Assembly (NCBI RefSeq): GCF_021401245.1
Contig: NZ_JACBFY010000009.1
Coordinates: forward strand, 1-64,000
DNA: 64,000 nucleotides
Source: Pseudacidovorax sp. NFM-22
GTDB lineage: Bacteria > Pseudomonadota > Gammaproteobacteria > Burkholderiales > Burkholderiaceae_C
Reading direction: 5' to 3'
Part shown: one piece after another, positions 28,738-36,085 of the stretch
Layout: each line of letters starts with the position of its first letter
Numbering within the stretch: position 1 is the stretch's first letter
The notes under the pieces: model-generated
What the model was told of the DNA's origin: nothing
Database searches by the model: none
What the model saw: the letters and a program-made list of their open reading frames with translations, nothing else
Made by a program: the position numbers and the translations under genes

Positions 28738-28758
28738 GGCGGGAGCGTGCGGCGCGGA

Positions 28759-29799
28759 TCACGTCAGCTTTTTCAGCAGTTCGGTCTTCTTGGCGTCGAA
28801 CTCTTCCTGGGTCAGGATGCCCTTGGTCTTGAGTTCGGCCAGCTTCTCGAGGGTGGACATCACCTCGGCCGGGCTGACGGTCGGCGCCGCGGCCGGCGCG
28901 GCAGCAGGCGCCTGGGCCGGCTGCTGCAGGCCCTGCGCCAGCGTGTTGGCCATCACCTGCCCCAGCGCGACGCCGGCGCCCAGCCCCATGGCATCGCCGG
29001 CCACGCCGCCGCCATGGCCGCTGTTTTCGGCGAAGACTGGGATGGCCTGACCCGCCTGGTACTGCATGAACTTGCCCATGTCGTTGCCGACCATGCCCAT
29101 GCCGATCTTCTGGTCGAGGACCTTCTGCAGCTCCTCGGGCAGCGACAGGTTCTGCAGCGTCATCACGTCCAGGCGCAGGCCGATCTTGGCGAACTCGGGG
29201 GCGAGCTGCGCGGCCAGCGCCTGCGCGAACTGGTTCTGGTTGGCCGCCAGGTCGAGGAAGGGCACGCCGCTGGCCGCGATGGCGTTGCTGATGTTCTGCA
29301 GCACCAGCCCACGCAGCTGACCGTCGAGGTCGGCCACCGTGTAGCGCTCGCGCGTGCCGGAGATCTCGGTGTGGAAGAGCTTGGGATCGGCCACCCGGTA
29401 GCTGTAGTTGCCGAAGGCCCGCAGCCGCACGGCGCCGAAATCCTTGTCGCGGATGGTGATGGGCTGGGGCGTGCCCCACTTCTGGTCCACCTGCTGGCGG
29501 GTGCTGAAGAAGTACACGTCGCTCTTGAAGGGCGACTCGAAGAGCTTGTCCCAGTTGCGCAGGTAGGTCAGCACCGGCAGCGTCTGCGTCGTCAGCTTGT
29601 ACATGCCGGGGCCGAAGACGTCGGCCACCGTGCCCTCGTTGACGAAGACGGCCATCTGCGACTCGCGCACGGTGAGCGAGGCGCCGTTCTGGATCTCCAT
29701 GCCCGCCATCGGGAAGCGCCAGGCAAGCGTGCCGTCGCCCTCCTCCGTCCATTGGATGACGTCGATGAACTGCTTCTTGATGAAATCCATCAGGGCCAT
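28759..29799 (-). CDS. SPFH-domain protein with C-terminal SHOCT motif
   Basis: This 346-residue protein belongs to the SPFH/flotillin-like group often labelled virion core protein or YdjI. The start at 29799 is supported by CGGAG seven bases upstream; the open frame extends 15 codons further from a GTG. Residues about 25-210 form the SPFH domain (GASLTVRESQMAVFVNEG, RLRAFGNYSYRVADP). A Gly/Ala/Pro-rich linker follows, then a SHOCT-type helix pair (LEKLAELKTKGILTQEEFDA) at the C-terminus. There is no membrane helix, so it probably associates with the membrane through partners. It is the first gene of the operon 23766-29799. Confidence 0.82.
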   Translation of the reverse strand: MALMDFIKKQFIDVIQWTEEGDGTLAWRFPMAGMEIQNGASLTVRESQMAVFVNEGTVADVFGPGMYKLTTQTLPVLTYLRNWDKLFESPFKSDVYFFSTRQQVDQKWGTPQPITIRDKDFGAVRLRAFGNYSYRVADPKLFHTEISGTRERYTVADLDGQLRGLVLQNISNAIAASGVPFLDLAANQNQFAQALAAQLAPEFAKIGLRLDVMTLQNLSLPEELQKVLDQKIGMGMVGNDMGKFMQYQAGQAIPVFAENSGHGGGVAGDAMGLGAGVALGQVMANTLAQGLQQPAQAPAAAPAAAPTVSPAEVMSTLEKLAELKTKGILTQEEFDAKKTELLKKLT

Positions 29800-29919
29800 G
29801 CGTTGCTCCGTGCTCGCAAAGTGAGGAGCCGCAAATGTTGCCACAGCCCGCGCGGACGCCGGCCGTGGCCGCCCTGGCCATGCAGCCTATGGCGGCCGGG
29901 ACAGCGACAGGGGCAGGCC

Positions 29920-29925
29920 TACAAT
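29920..29925 (+). promoter_or_regulatory. Candidate -10 box of maeB
   Basis: TACAAT, one base off the sigma70 -10 consensus, lies 76 bases upstream of the maeB start codon. It sits in the spacer between maeB and the divergent SPFH operon. No good -35 hexamer was found at the usual distance. Confidence 0.4.
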
Positions 29926-30001
29926 CGGCGCCCTTTTCCAGTGAGCCAGGCAGCGGCGGCGCCTCGACAGCCCGCCGTTTGCGTCGAGGAGCAGCGTCCC
30001 C

Positions 30002-32311
30002 ATGTCCGAGTCCAAACCCCTGAGCGCCGAAGACAAACGCGCGGAACTTCGCCGCGCCGCACTCGAATACCACGAGTTTCCGGTGCCGGGCAAGCTGGCG
30101 ATCAGCGCCACCAAGCAGATGACGAACCAGCGCGACCTGTCGCTGGCCTATTCGCCCGGCGTGGCGGCACCCTGCGAGGAGATCGTCAAGGACCCGGCCG
30201 CCGCCTTCCGCTACACCTCGCGCGGCAACCTGGTGGCCGTGATCTCCAACGGCACCGCCGTGCTGGGCCTCGGCGACATCGGCCCGCTGGCCTCCAAGCC
30301 CGTGATGGAAGGCAAGGCCGTCCTGTTCAAGAAGTTCGCGGGCGTGGACGTCTTCGACATCGAGATCGACGAGAAGGACCCGGCCAAGCTGGTCGAGGTG
30401 ATCGCCGCGCTGGAGCCCACCTTCGGCGCCATCAACCTCGAGGACATCAAGGCCCCCGACTGCTTCTACGTCGAGCGCGAGCTGCGCAAGCGCATGAAGA
30501 TCCCGGTCTTCCACGACGACCAGCACGGCACCGCCATTACCGTCGCCGCCGCCATGCTCAACGGCCTGAAGGTGGCCGGCAAGGACATCGGCCAGGTCAA
30601 GCTGGTGGCCTCGGGCGCCGGCGCCGCCGCCCTGGCCTGCCTGAACCTGCTGCTCAAGGTGGGCCTCAAGCGCGAGAACGTGTTCGTCACCGACCTGGCC
30701 GGCGTGGTCTACGAAGGCCGCACCGAACTGATGGACGAGGACAAGGCCCGGTTCGCGCAGAAGACCGAGGCCCGCACGCTGGGCGAGGTGATGGAAGGCG
30801 CCGACGTCTTCCTGGGCCTGTCGGCCGGCAACGTGCTCAAGCCCGAGATGGTCGCCAAGATGGCGGCCCGGCCGGTGATCTTCGCGCTGGCCAACCCCAA
30901 CCCAGAGATCCTGCCGGAGCTGGCCCACTCGGTGCGCGGCGACATCATCATGGCCACGGGCCGTACCGATTACCCGAACCAGGTCAACAACGTCCTGTGC
31001 TTCCCGTACATCTTCCGCGGAGCCCTGGACTGCGGCGCGACCACCATCACCGACGAGATGGAGATCGCCGCGGTGCGCGCCATCGCCGATCTGGCGCAGG
31101 CCGAGCAGAGCGAGCGCGTGGCCGCCGCCTATGTGGGCGAGAAGCTGAGCTTCGGCCCCGAATACCTGATCCCCAAGCCCTTCGACCCGCGCCTGATGAT
31201 GAAGATCGCGCCGGCCGTGGCCAAGGCGGCGGAAGAAAGCGGCGTGGCCGCCCGTCCCATCAAGGACCTGGACGCCTACCGCGACAAGCTGCAGAGCTTC
31301 GTCTATGCCTCGGGCACGACGATGAAGCCGATCTTCGACGCCGCCAAGCGCGCGGCCAAGAAGCGCGTGGCCTATGCCGAAGGGGAAGAAGAGCGCGTGC
31401 TGCGCGCCGCCCAGATCGTGGTGGACGAAGGCATCGCACGCCCCACGCTCATCGGCCGCCCGGCCATCATCGCCCAGCGCATCGAGAAGTTCGGTCTTCG
31501 CCTGAAGGAAGGCCAGGACTACGACGTCGTCAACGTCGAGTGGGACGAGCGCTACCGCGACTTCTGGCAGACCTACCACCGCATGACCGAGCGCAAGGGC
31601 GTGACGGTGCAGGTCGCCAAGATCGAGATGCGCCGCCGCCTGGCGCTCATCGGCGCCATGCTGCTGCACAAGGGCCATGTGGACGGCATGATCTGCGGCA
31701 CCTGGGGCACCACGCACGCCCACCTGCCCTACATCGACAACGTGATCGGCAAGCGCAGCGGCGCCTCGATCTATGCCTGCATGAACGCGCTGCTGCTGCC
31801 CGAGCGGCAGGTGTTCCTGGTCGACACGCACGTCAACTACGACCCCAGCGCCGAGGAACTGGCCGAGATCACCATCATGGCCGCCGAGGAAATGATGCGC
31901 TTCGGCCTCAAGCCCAAGGCCGCCCTGCTGTCGCACTCCAACTTCGGCACCAGCGCCCATCCCAGCGCGCTCAAGATGCGCCAGACCCTGGCCCTGCTGC
32001 GCGAGCAGGCGCCCTGGCTCGAAGTCGACGGCGAGATGCACGGTGACGTGGCCCTCGACGGCCGCCAGCGCATGAGCGTGATGCCGCACAGCGCGCTCGC
32101 TGGCGACGCGAACCTGCTCGTGTTCCCGAACATCGACGCCGCCAACATCTCCTACAACCTGCTCAAGACGGCCGCCGGCGGCAACATCGCCATCGGCCCG
32201 GTGCTGCTGGGCGCGGCCAAGCCGGTGCACATCCTCACCGCCAGCGCCACGGTGCGCCGCATCGTCAACATGACGGCCCTGACGGTGGCCGACGCCAACG
32301 CCGATCGCTGA
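30002..32311 (+). CDS. maeB: NADP-dependent malic enzyme (MaeB type, with phosphotransacetylase-like domain)
   Basis: MaeB decarboxylates malate to pyruvate and reduces NADP, linking the TCA cycle to gluconeogenesis and NADPH supply. The 769-residue length is that of the two-domain form. Residues about 15-425 are the malic enzyme domain ([43 protein letters not shown]). Residues about 435-769 resemble phosphate acetyltransferase but serve regulation in this family, by acetyl-CoA for example. The start at 30002 is ATG after GAGGAG at about ten bases. A GC-rich dyad follows the stop codon. Confidence 0.96.
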   Translation: MSESKPLSAEDKRAELRRAALEYHEFPVPGKLAISATKQMTNQRDLSLAYSPGVAAPCEEIVKDPAAAFRYTSRGNLVAVISNGTAVLGLGDIGPLASKPVMEGKAVLFKKFAGVDVFDIEIDEKDPAKLVEVIAALEPTFGAINLEDIKAPDCFYVERELRKRMKIPVFHDDQHGTAITVAAAMLNGLKVAGKDIGQVKLVASGAGAAALACLNLLLKVGLKRENVFVTDLAGVVYEGRTELMDEDKARFAQKTEARTLGEVMEGADVFLGLSAGNVLKPEMVAKMAARPVIFALANPNPEILPELAHSVRGDIIMATGRTDYPNQVNNVLCFPYIFRGALDCGATTITDEMEIAAVRAIADLAQAEQSERVAAAYVGEKLSFGPEYLIPKPFDPRLMMKIAPAVAKAAEESGVAARPIKDLDAYRDKLQSFVYASGTTMKPIFDAAKRAAKKRVAYAEGEEERVLRAAQIVVDEGIARPTLIGRPAIIAQRIEKFGLRLKEGQDYDVVNVEWDERYRDFWQTYHRMTERKGVTVQVAKIEMRRRLALIGAMLLHKGHVDGMICGTWGTTHAHLPYIDNVIGKRSGASIYACMNALLLPERQVFLVDTHVNYDPSAEELAEITIMAAEEMMRFGLKPKAALLSHSNFGTSAHPSALKMRQTLALLREQAPWLEVDGEMHGDVALDGRQRMSVMPHSALAGDANLLVFPNIDAANISYNLLKTAAGGNIAIGPVLLGAAKPVHILTASATVRRIVNMTALTVADANADR

Positions 32312-32319
32312 TCGCTTGG

Positions 32320-32346
32320 CAGACAGGCGCGCAACGCGCCTGTCTG
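32320..32346 (+). terminator. Dyad downstream of maeB
   Basis: CAGACAGGCGC (32320-32330) and GCGCCTGTCTG (32336-32346) form a perfect 11-base stem with a five-base loop, nine bases after the maeB stop codon. There is no T tract, but position and stem strength suggest a 3' end. Confidence 0.6.
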
Positions 32347-32529
32347 CCCCGCACCATGCTGGTGCCGACTCTGCGGAGCGTCAACTTTTTGGCACTTCGC
32401 AGGGCATTCCCATTGCCCAATCCTTGGGCATTCGCTTGCTATTTAGGCAGCACTGGGGCACACTGGCGGGCTTGAATTTACGGGTTAACCCGTAAATCGC
32501 AGTCCCGTTCTTTAGCCTTCCGGTGCCTC

Positions 32530-32946
32530 ATGGCGGTTTTCGCCTCGATTTCTTCCCCGGTTTCCAAGTTCACGCGCGTTGGCGTTCTTGCGGCAGCCTT
32601 GTGGGGAGGATTGGCGGGGATGCCCGCCGCATCCGCCCGGGAGACGACGGACCGGGGCACTTCGATTGCACTGGCGGAACTGCCTCCCCAGGGCCAGCAA
32701 ACCTACCGAACCATCCTGCAAGGCGGCCCCTTCCCTCACGAGAAGGACGGCACGGTCTTCGGCAACCGCGAGCGACTCCTGCCTCGTGAACCACGCGGCT
32801 ACTACCGCGAGTACACAGTCAGGACGCCGGGCGCGAGCAACCGCGGCGCGCGCCGGATCGTGTGCGGGGGCCAGCAGCCCAGCCGACCCGATGGTTGCTG
32901 GTACACGGCCGACCACTACGCCAGTTTCAGAAAGATCGTGCCCTGA
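32530..32946 (+). CDS. Secreted guanyl-specific ribonuclease (barnase/RNase Sa type)
   Basis: This is a predicted exported RNase that cuts single-stranded RNA after G. The 138-residue frame starts at the ATG at 32530. It has a signal-like segment with hydrophobic core VLAAALWGGLAG, probably cut after AASA near residue 36. The catalytic set is readable by comparison with RNase Sa: Glu94 in YYREYTV, Arg109 in GARRIVCGG and His129 in ADHYASF. Cys112 and Cys123 may form a disulfide. The spacing Glu to Arg is the same as in RNase Sa. The next gene encodes a barstar-type inhibitor, as expected for a cell that makes this enzyme. Its stop overlaps an ATG in the barstar frame (TGATG). Confidence 0.88.
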   Translation: MAVFASISSPVSKFTRVGVLAAALWGGLAGMPAASARETTDRGTSIALAELPPQGQQTYRTILQGGPFPHEKDGTVFGNRERLLPREPRGYYREYTVRTPGASNRGARRIVCGGQQPSRPDGCWYTADHYASFRKIVP

Positions 32947-32999
32947 TGCGCACGTCATGGGTTGACGCACCAACGCGTCCGGAACAAGTCTTGACCATC

Positions 33000-33422
33000 A
33001 TGGAAAGAACAGCGGAGATGAATGAGCAGCCTCTCAAGGGCGTGCGGCCGAACATCGTGCAGTCGATTCGCGCCTTTCGCGTGGCCGATCTGCAGCAGGC
33101 GGCGCAAGAAGCGGGCCACCACTTCCTCTATGCCAACCTGGCCGTTGCCCAGAGCAAGCAGGACGTGCTCGACCTGATCGCGCAGCAGTTCACCTTCCCG
33201 GCGCACTTCGGCAAGAACTTCGATGCCCTCTACGACTGCATGACCGACCCGCTGTACAAGTCGGGCCCGCAGCCCGGCTTCGTCGTGGTGCTGGAGCAGA
33301 TCCCGGCGCATGCCAAATTCGACAAGGAAGCGCGCGAGCAACTGCTCGACATTTTCCGGGACGCCGCCGACTACTGGGGCGACCGGAAAGTGCCCTTCCG
33401 GTGCTTCTATTCTTTTCTGTAG
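33000..33422 (+). CDS. Barstar-family ribonuclease inhibitor
   Basis: Barstar binds barnase-type RNases in the cytoplasm and blocks the active site. The frame encodes about 140 residues from the ATG at 33000. Alternatives are ATG at 33018 and ATG at 32946, the last overlapping the ribonuclease stop codon. The body carries the barstar fold text: VRPNIVQSIRAFRVADLQQAA, FLYANLAVAQSKQDVLDLIA, then the key binding helix region FPAHFGKNFDALYDCMTD. It ends in VPFRCFYSFL. The immediate order ribonuclease-inhibitor makes the pair functionally convincing. Confidence 0.88.
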   Translation: MERTAEMNEQPLKGVRPNIVQSIRAFRVADLQQAAQEAGHHFLYANLAVAQSKQDVLDLIAQQFTFPAHFGKNFDALYDCMTDPLYKSGPQPGFVVVLEQIPAHAKFDKEAREQLLDIFRDAADYWGDRKVPFRCFYSFL

Positions 33423-33454
33423 CCCGTTCTGCACAAGCCGGCCAAGCAGAACGG
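33423..33454 (+). terminator. Hairpin after the barstar gene
   Basis: CCCGTTCTGC (33423-33432) and GCAGAACGGG (33445-33454) form a perfect 10-base stem with a 12-base loop. It starts directly at the barstar stop codon. No T tract follows, so it may stabilise or end the barnase-barstar mRNA, or lie in the leader of the next small ORF. Confidence 0.45.
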
Positions 33455-33469
33455 GCCAGCGAGGCCCCG

Positions 33470-33610
33470 GTGACCACCACCGCCCCCGTCGATGGCATCG
33501 ACCTGAGCGGCGAAGAGAAGATGCCCACCGACAAGCTGGTGGACGTCTCCCCGCAGGCGCTGCGCATGAGCAGCCCTTTCAACAGCAGCTACTGGCTGTC
33601 TGCCGCCTGA
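33470..33610 (+). CDS. Hypothetical 46-residue protein after barstar
   Basis: This small ORF starts at a GTG at 33470 and ends at 33610. It has no recognisable family. The N-terminal half is acidic and Thr-rich (TTTAPVDGIDLSGEEKMP) and the C-terminal half ends MSSPFNSSYWLSAA. Third codon positions are almost all G or C, as in neighbouring genes, which supports real coding. A canonical intrinsic terminator follows 26 bases later. No clear Shine-Dalgarno was found. It could be a third gene of the ribonuclease locus or an unrelated small protein; no function is suggested. Confidence 0.5.
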   Translation: MTTTAPVDGIDLSGEEKMPTDKLVDVSPQALRMSSPFNSSYWLSAA

Positions 33611-33636
33611 GCCTCCGGCCGGGCGCTGACGAACGA

Positions 33637-33661
33637 AGCCCGCCGAAAGGCGGGCTTTTTC
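33637..33661 (+). terminator. Rho-independent terminator
   Basis: AGCCCGCC (33637-33644), loop GAAA and GGCGGGCT (33649-33656) form an 8-base stem followed by a run of five T. It ends the plus-strand ribonuclease-barstar-small ORF stretch, and faces the convergent rsmA gene whose stop is at 33724. Confidence 0.88.
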
Positions 33662-33723
33662 TTGGGCGCGACGCAAGCCTCGAGGACGACTGCGCCACGG
33701 CGCACCGAGGCGCCGGCCTTCTT

Positions 33724-34494
33724 TCAGGACACCGAAGCAAGTGCCTGCGCGAGCGCCACGTACTCCTCCACCGGCACTTCCTCGGCGCGGCGCTGCACGT
33801 CGAACTGGCCGGCGAAGTGTTGCTCGTCCAGCCAGCGGCCCAGGGTGTGGCGCACCAGCTTGCGGCGTTGACTGAAGGCCAGTTGCACGATGCGCTCGAG
33901 CAGAGCAGGGTCCAGTGCCGCCGGCGCTTCGCGCGGGACCATCCGCACCACCGCGCTGTCCACGCGAGGCGGCGGGTCGAAGCTTTCCGGTGGCACGAAG
34001 AGCACGTTCTCCATGGCGTAGCGCCACTGGAGCATCACCGACAGACGGCCGTAGTCGGAGGTCGCAGGCTTGGCCACCATGCGGTCGATCACTTCCTTCT
34101 GCAGCATGAAATGCTGGTCGGCGATCCGATCGGCAAAGCGCAGCAGGTGGAAGAGGATGGGCGTGGAGATGTTGTAGGGCAGGTTGCCTGCCACCCGCAG
34201 CCGCTGGCCCGCCGTATCGGCCAAGACACCGAAATCCACCGTCAGAACATCCGCCTCGACGACGGTCAGCTGTGGATGGCTGCGCAGCCGTGCGGCCAGG
34301 TCGCGGTCCAGCTCGACCACCGTCAGGCGTCCGAGCCGCTCGACCAAGGGCTGCGTGAGCGCGGCCAGGCCCGGTCCGATCTCGACCATGGCGTCGCCGG
34401 GACGCGGCGCGATCTCGCGGACGATGCCGTCGATGATGGCATCGTCGGTCAGGAAATGCTGTCCGAAGCGCTTGCGCGGGGCGTGGGGTTTCAT
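33724..34494 (-). CDS. rsmA: 16S rRNA (adenine1518/1519-N6)-dimethyltransferase
   Basis: RsmA (KsgA) dimethylates two adjacent adenines in helix 45 of 16S rRNA late in 30S assembly. The start at 34494 gives 256 residues beginning [18 protein letters not shown], the typical N-terminus. The open frame extends upstream into the surA 3' end and was not used. The SAM-binding motif is [15 protein letters not shown], and the catalytic NLPYNIS motif is present. It lies 31 bases downstream of surA in the classic order lptD-surA-(pdxA)-rsmA; pdxA is absent here. Confidence 0.95.
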   Translation of the reverse strand: MKPHAPRKRFGQHFLTDDAIIDGIVREIAPRPGDAMVEIGPGLAALTQPLVERLGRLTVVELDRDLAARLRSHPQLTVVEADVLTVDFGVLADTAGQRLRVAGNLPYNISTPILFHLLRFADRIADQHFMLQKEVIDRMVAKPATSDYGRLSVMLQWRYAMENVLFVPPESFDPPPRVDSAVVRMVPREAPAALDPALLERIVQLAFSQRRKLVRHTLGRWLDEQHFAGQFDVQRRAEEVPVEEYVALAQALASVS

Positions 34495-34525
34495 GCGGGC
34501 GGGGGTGGCGCGGCGGCGATCACGC

Positions 34526-35995
34526 TCAGGAGGCCGGCGCCTCGCGCATTTCCACGTAGGCACGCTGGCGCACTTCCTGGGCCCAGGCCTCGTAGGCATC
34601 TTCCATCTTGCGGTCCCGCAGCACATTGCGCGCCGCTTCGCGCAGTTCGGCGGGATTGAGCTTGGCTTCGCGCCGGCCCTCGACCTGGATCAGGTGGATG
34701 CCGAACCGGGTGACGATGGGGTCGCTGATCTGGCCGGGCTGCAGGCGGCTCATGGCCTCTTCGAACTCCGGCACGAACTGGCCCGGCGTAGACCAGCCCA
34801 GCTCGCCGCCCTCGCGGGCGCTGACGGTGTCCTGCGAGTTCTCGCGGGCCAGCGCGGCGAAGTCGGCCGTGCCGGCCTGGATGCGCCGCTTGAAGTCGGT
34901 CATGAGCGAAACGATCTGCTCCGGCGTGCGGCGCGTGTCGGGGCGCATCAGGATATGGCGCACCTGCGTCTGCGTGACCACGGAATCCGGCGACGCGGCA
35001 TTCTGCTTTGCCAGCACCTTCAGCACATGGAAGCCCGCGCCCGAGCGCACCGGTCCGACGATGCCGCCCACGGGCGTGGACTGTGTCGCCTCGACGAACA
35101 GTGGCGGATAGCGGTCGGCCGCACGCAGCCCCAGCACGCCGCCGGTGCCCTTGGCATCGGGCGCGTCGGACAGCTGGGTCGCCAGCTGGGAGAAGTCCTC
35201 GCCGGCGCGGGCGCGACGGGCGATGTCCTCGGCCCGCTTCTGCGCCTCGGCGATCTGCGCCGCCGTCGCCTTTTCGGGCACCGTGACCAGCACTTGGGCG
35301 AGATTGATGTCGGGCGCCGCGCTGCTCGCGGCCGCGCGCTGCTCGCGCAGGAACTGGTCGATCTCGTCGTCGCTGACCTTCACGCGGCCTTCCAGCTCGC
35401 GCTCGCGCAGACGGGTGAGCAGCAACTGGTCGCGCAGGTTATTGCGGAACTCGTCGCGCGAGATCCCCGCCTCGCTCACCCGGCGACGCAGCTCGGGCAG
35501 GCTGACCTGGTTCTGCCGCGCCACCACTTCCTCCGCCTGGTCGATGGCCATGGCATCCACACGCACGCCCAGTTCCTTGGCCAGCTGCAGCTGCGCACGC
35601 TCGGCGATGATCTGCTCGAGCACCTGGCGGTTGATCTGGTCGCGCGGGATCCGCTGCGCCTCCGGCCCGGCCTCGCGCAGGATGCGCTCCACCCGCTTCT
35701 GGACCTGGGTGTTGGTGATCGGCTCGGAATTGACCAGCGCCACGATGTATTCCGCGGCCCGCTGGCCCTGCGGCTGTGCCGCCGCAGAGACGGGCGGCGG
35801 CAGCGTGGAGGTGGCAGGACCTTCACGCATGATGTCGGTGATGCCCCGACGGGGTGTGGCCGCCTGGGCACTGCGGCCCTGCTGGGCCGAGGCACCCTGG
35901 CGTGTGGCGGCGCCACCCTGCTGGGCCTGCGCGGCCGGCGTGGCGGCCAGCAGGGCCGCGCACGACAGGGCGAAGACGGAAAGCTGGAATCTCAT
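34526..35995 (-). CDS. surA: Periplasmic peptidyl-prolyl isomerase/chaperone SurA
   Basis: SurA escorts unfolded outer-membrane proteins through the periplasm. The ATG at 35995 follows GGAGG at seven bases and gives 489 residues. The signal peptide is [20 protein letters not shown] followed by AAQA. A low-complexity Gln/Ala-rich segment comes next (about 25-80), longer than in E. coli SurA, which has 428 residues. Then come the SurA N domain ([20 protein letters not shown]) and two parvulin domains, the second with VRHILMRPD and [19 protein letters not shown]. Only the second shows the full parvulin catalytic pattern. The gene is 90 bases downstream of lptD, whose product is a known SurA client. 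Confidence 0.95.
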   Translation of the reverse strand: MRFQLSVFALSCAALLAATPAAQAQQGGAATRQGASAQQGRSAQAATPRRGITDIMREGPATSTLPPPVSAAAQPQGQRAAEYIVALVNSEPITNTQVQKRVERILREAGPEAQRIPRDQINRQVLEQIIAERAQLQLAKELGVRVDAMAIDQAEEVVARQNQVSLPELRRRVSEAGISRDEFRNNLRDQLLLTRLRERELEGRVKVSDDEIDQFLREQRAAASSAAPDINLAQVLVTVPEKATAAQIAEAQKRAEDIARRARAGEDFSQLATQLSDAPDAKGTGGVLGLRAADRYPPLFVEATQSTPVGGIVGPVRSGAGFHVLKVLAKQNAASPDSVVTQTQVRHILMRPDTRRTPEQIVSLMTDFKRRIQAGTADFAALARENSQDTVSAREGGELGWSTPGQFVPEFEEAMSRLQPGQISDPIVTRFGIHLIQVEGRREAKLNPAELREAARNVLRDRKMEDAYEAWAQEVRQRAYVEMREAPAS

Positions 35996-36085
35996 GGCGT
36001 TGGCCTCCTGGATCAAGCGCCACGCCCGGACAGGCGGGCGGGCTGGAGAAAGCCCCCGTCGCCAGCGAGGCGGGCGGGGTCTTGC

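Noticed and set aside
27250-32046. A 1598-codon plus-strand open frame across the DUF4178, SPFH and maeB region
   Set aside because: It overlaps three real genes in other frames, its translation is low-complexity, and the parts antisense to known proteins have shadow composition.
28730-32230. An 1166-codon minus-strand open frame antisense to maeB
   Set aside because: It covers the clearly coding malic enzyme gene in antisense and shows the same His/Leu/Gly-rich shadow composition.
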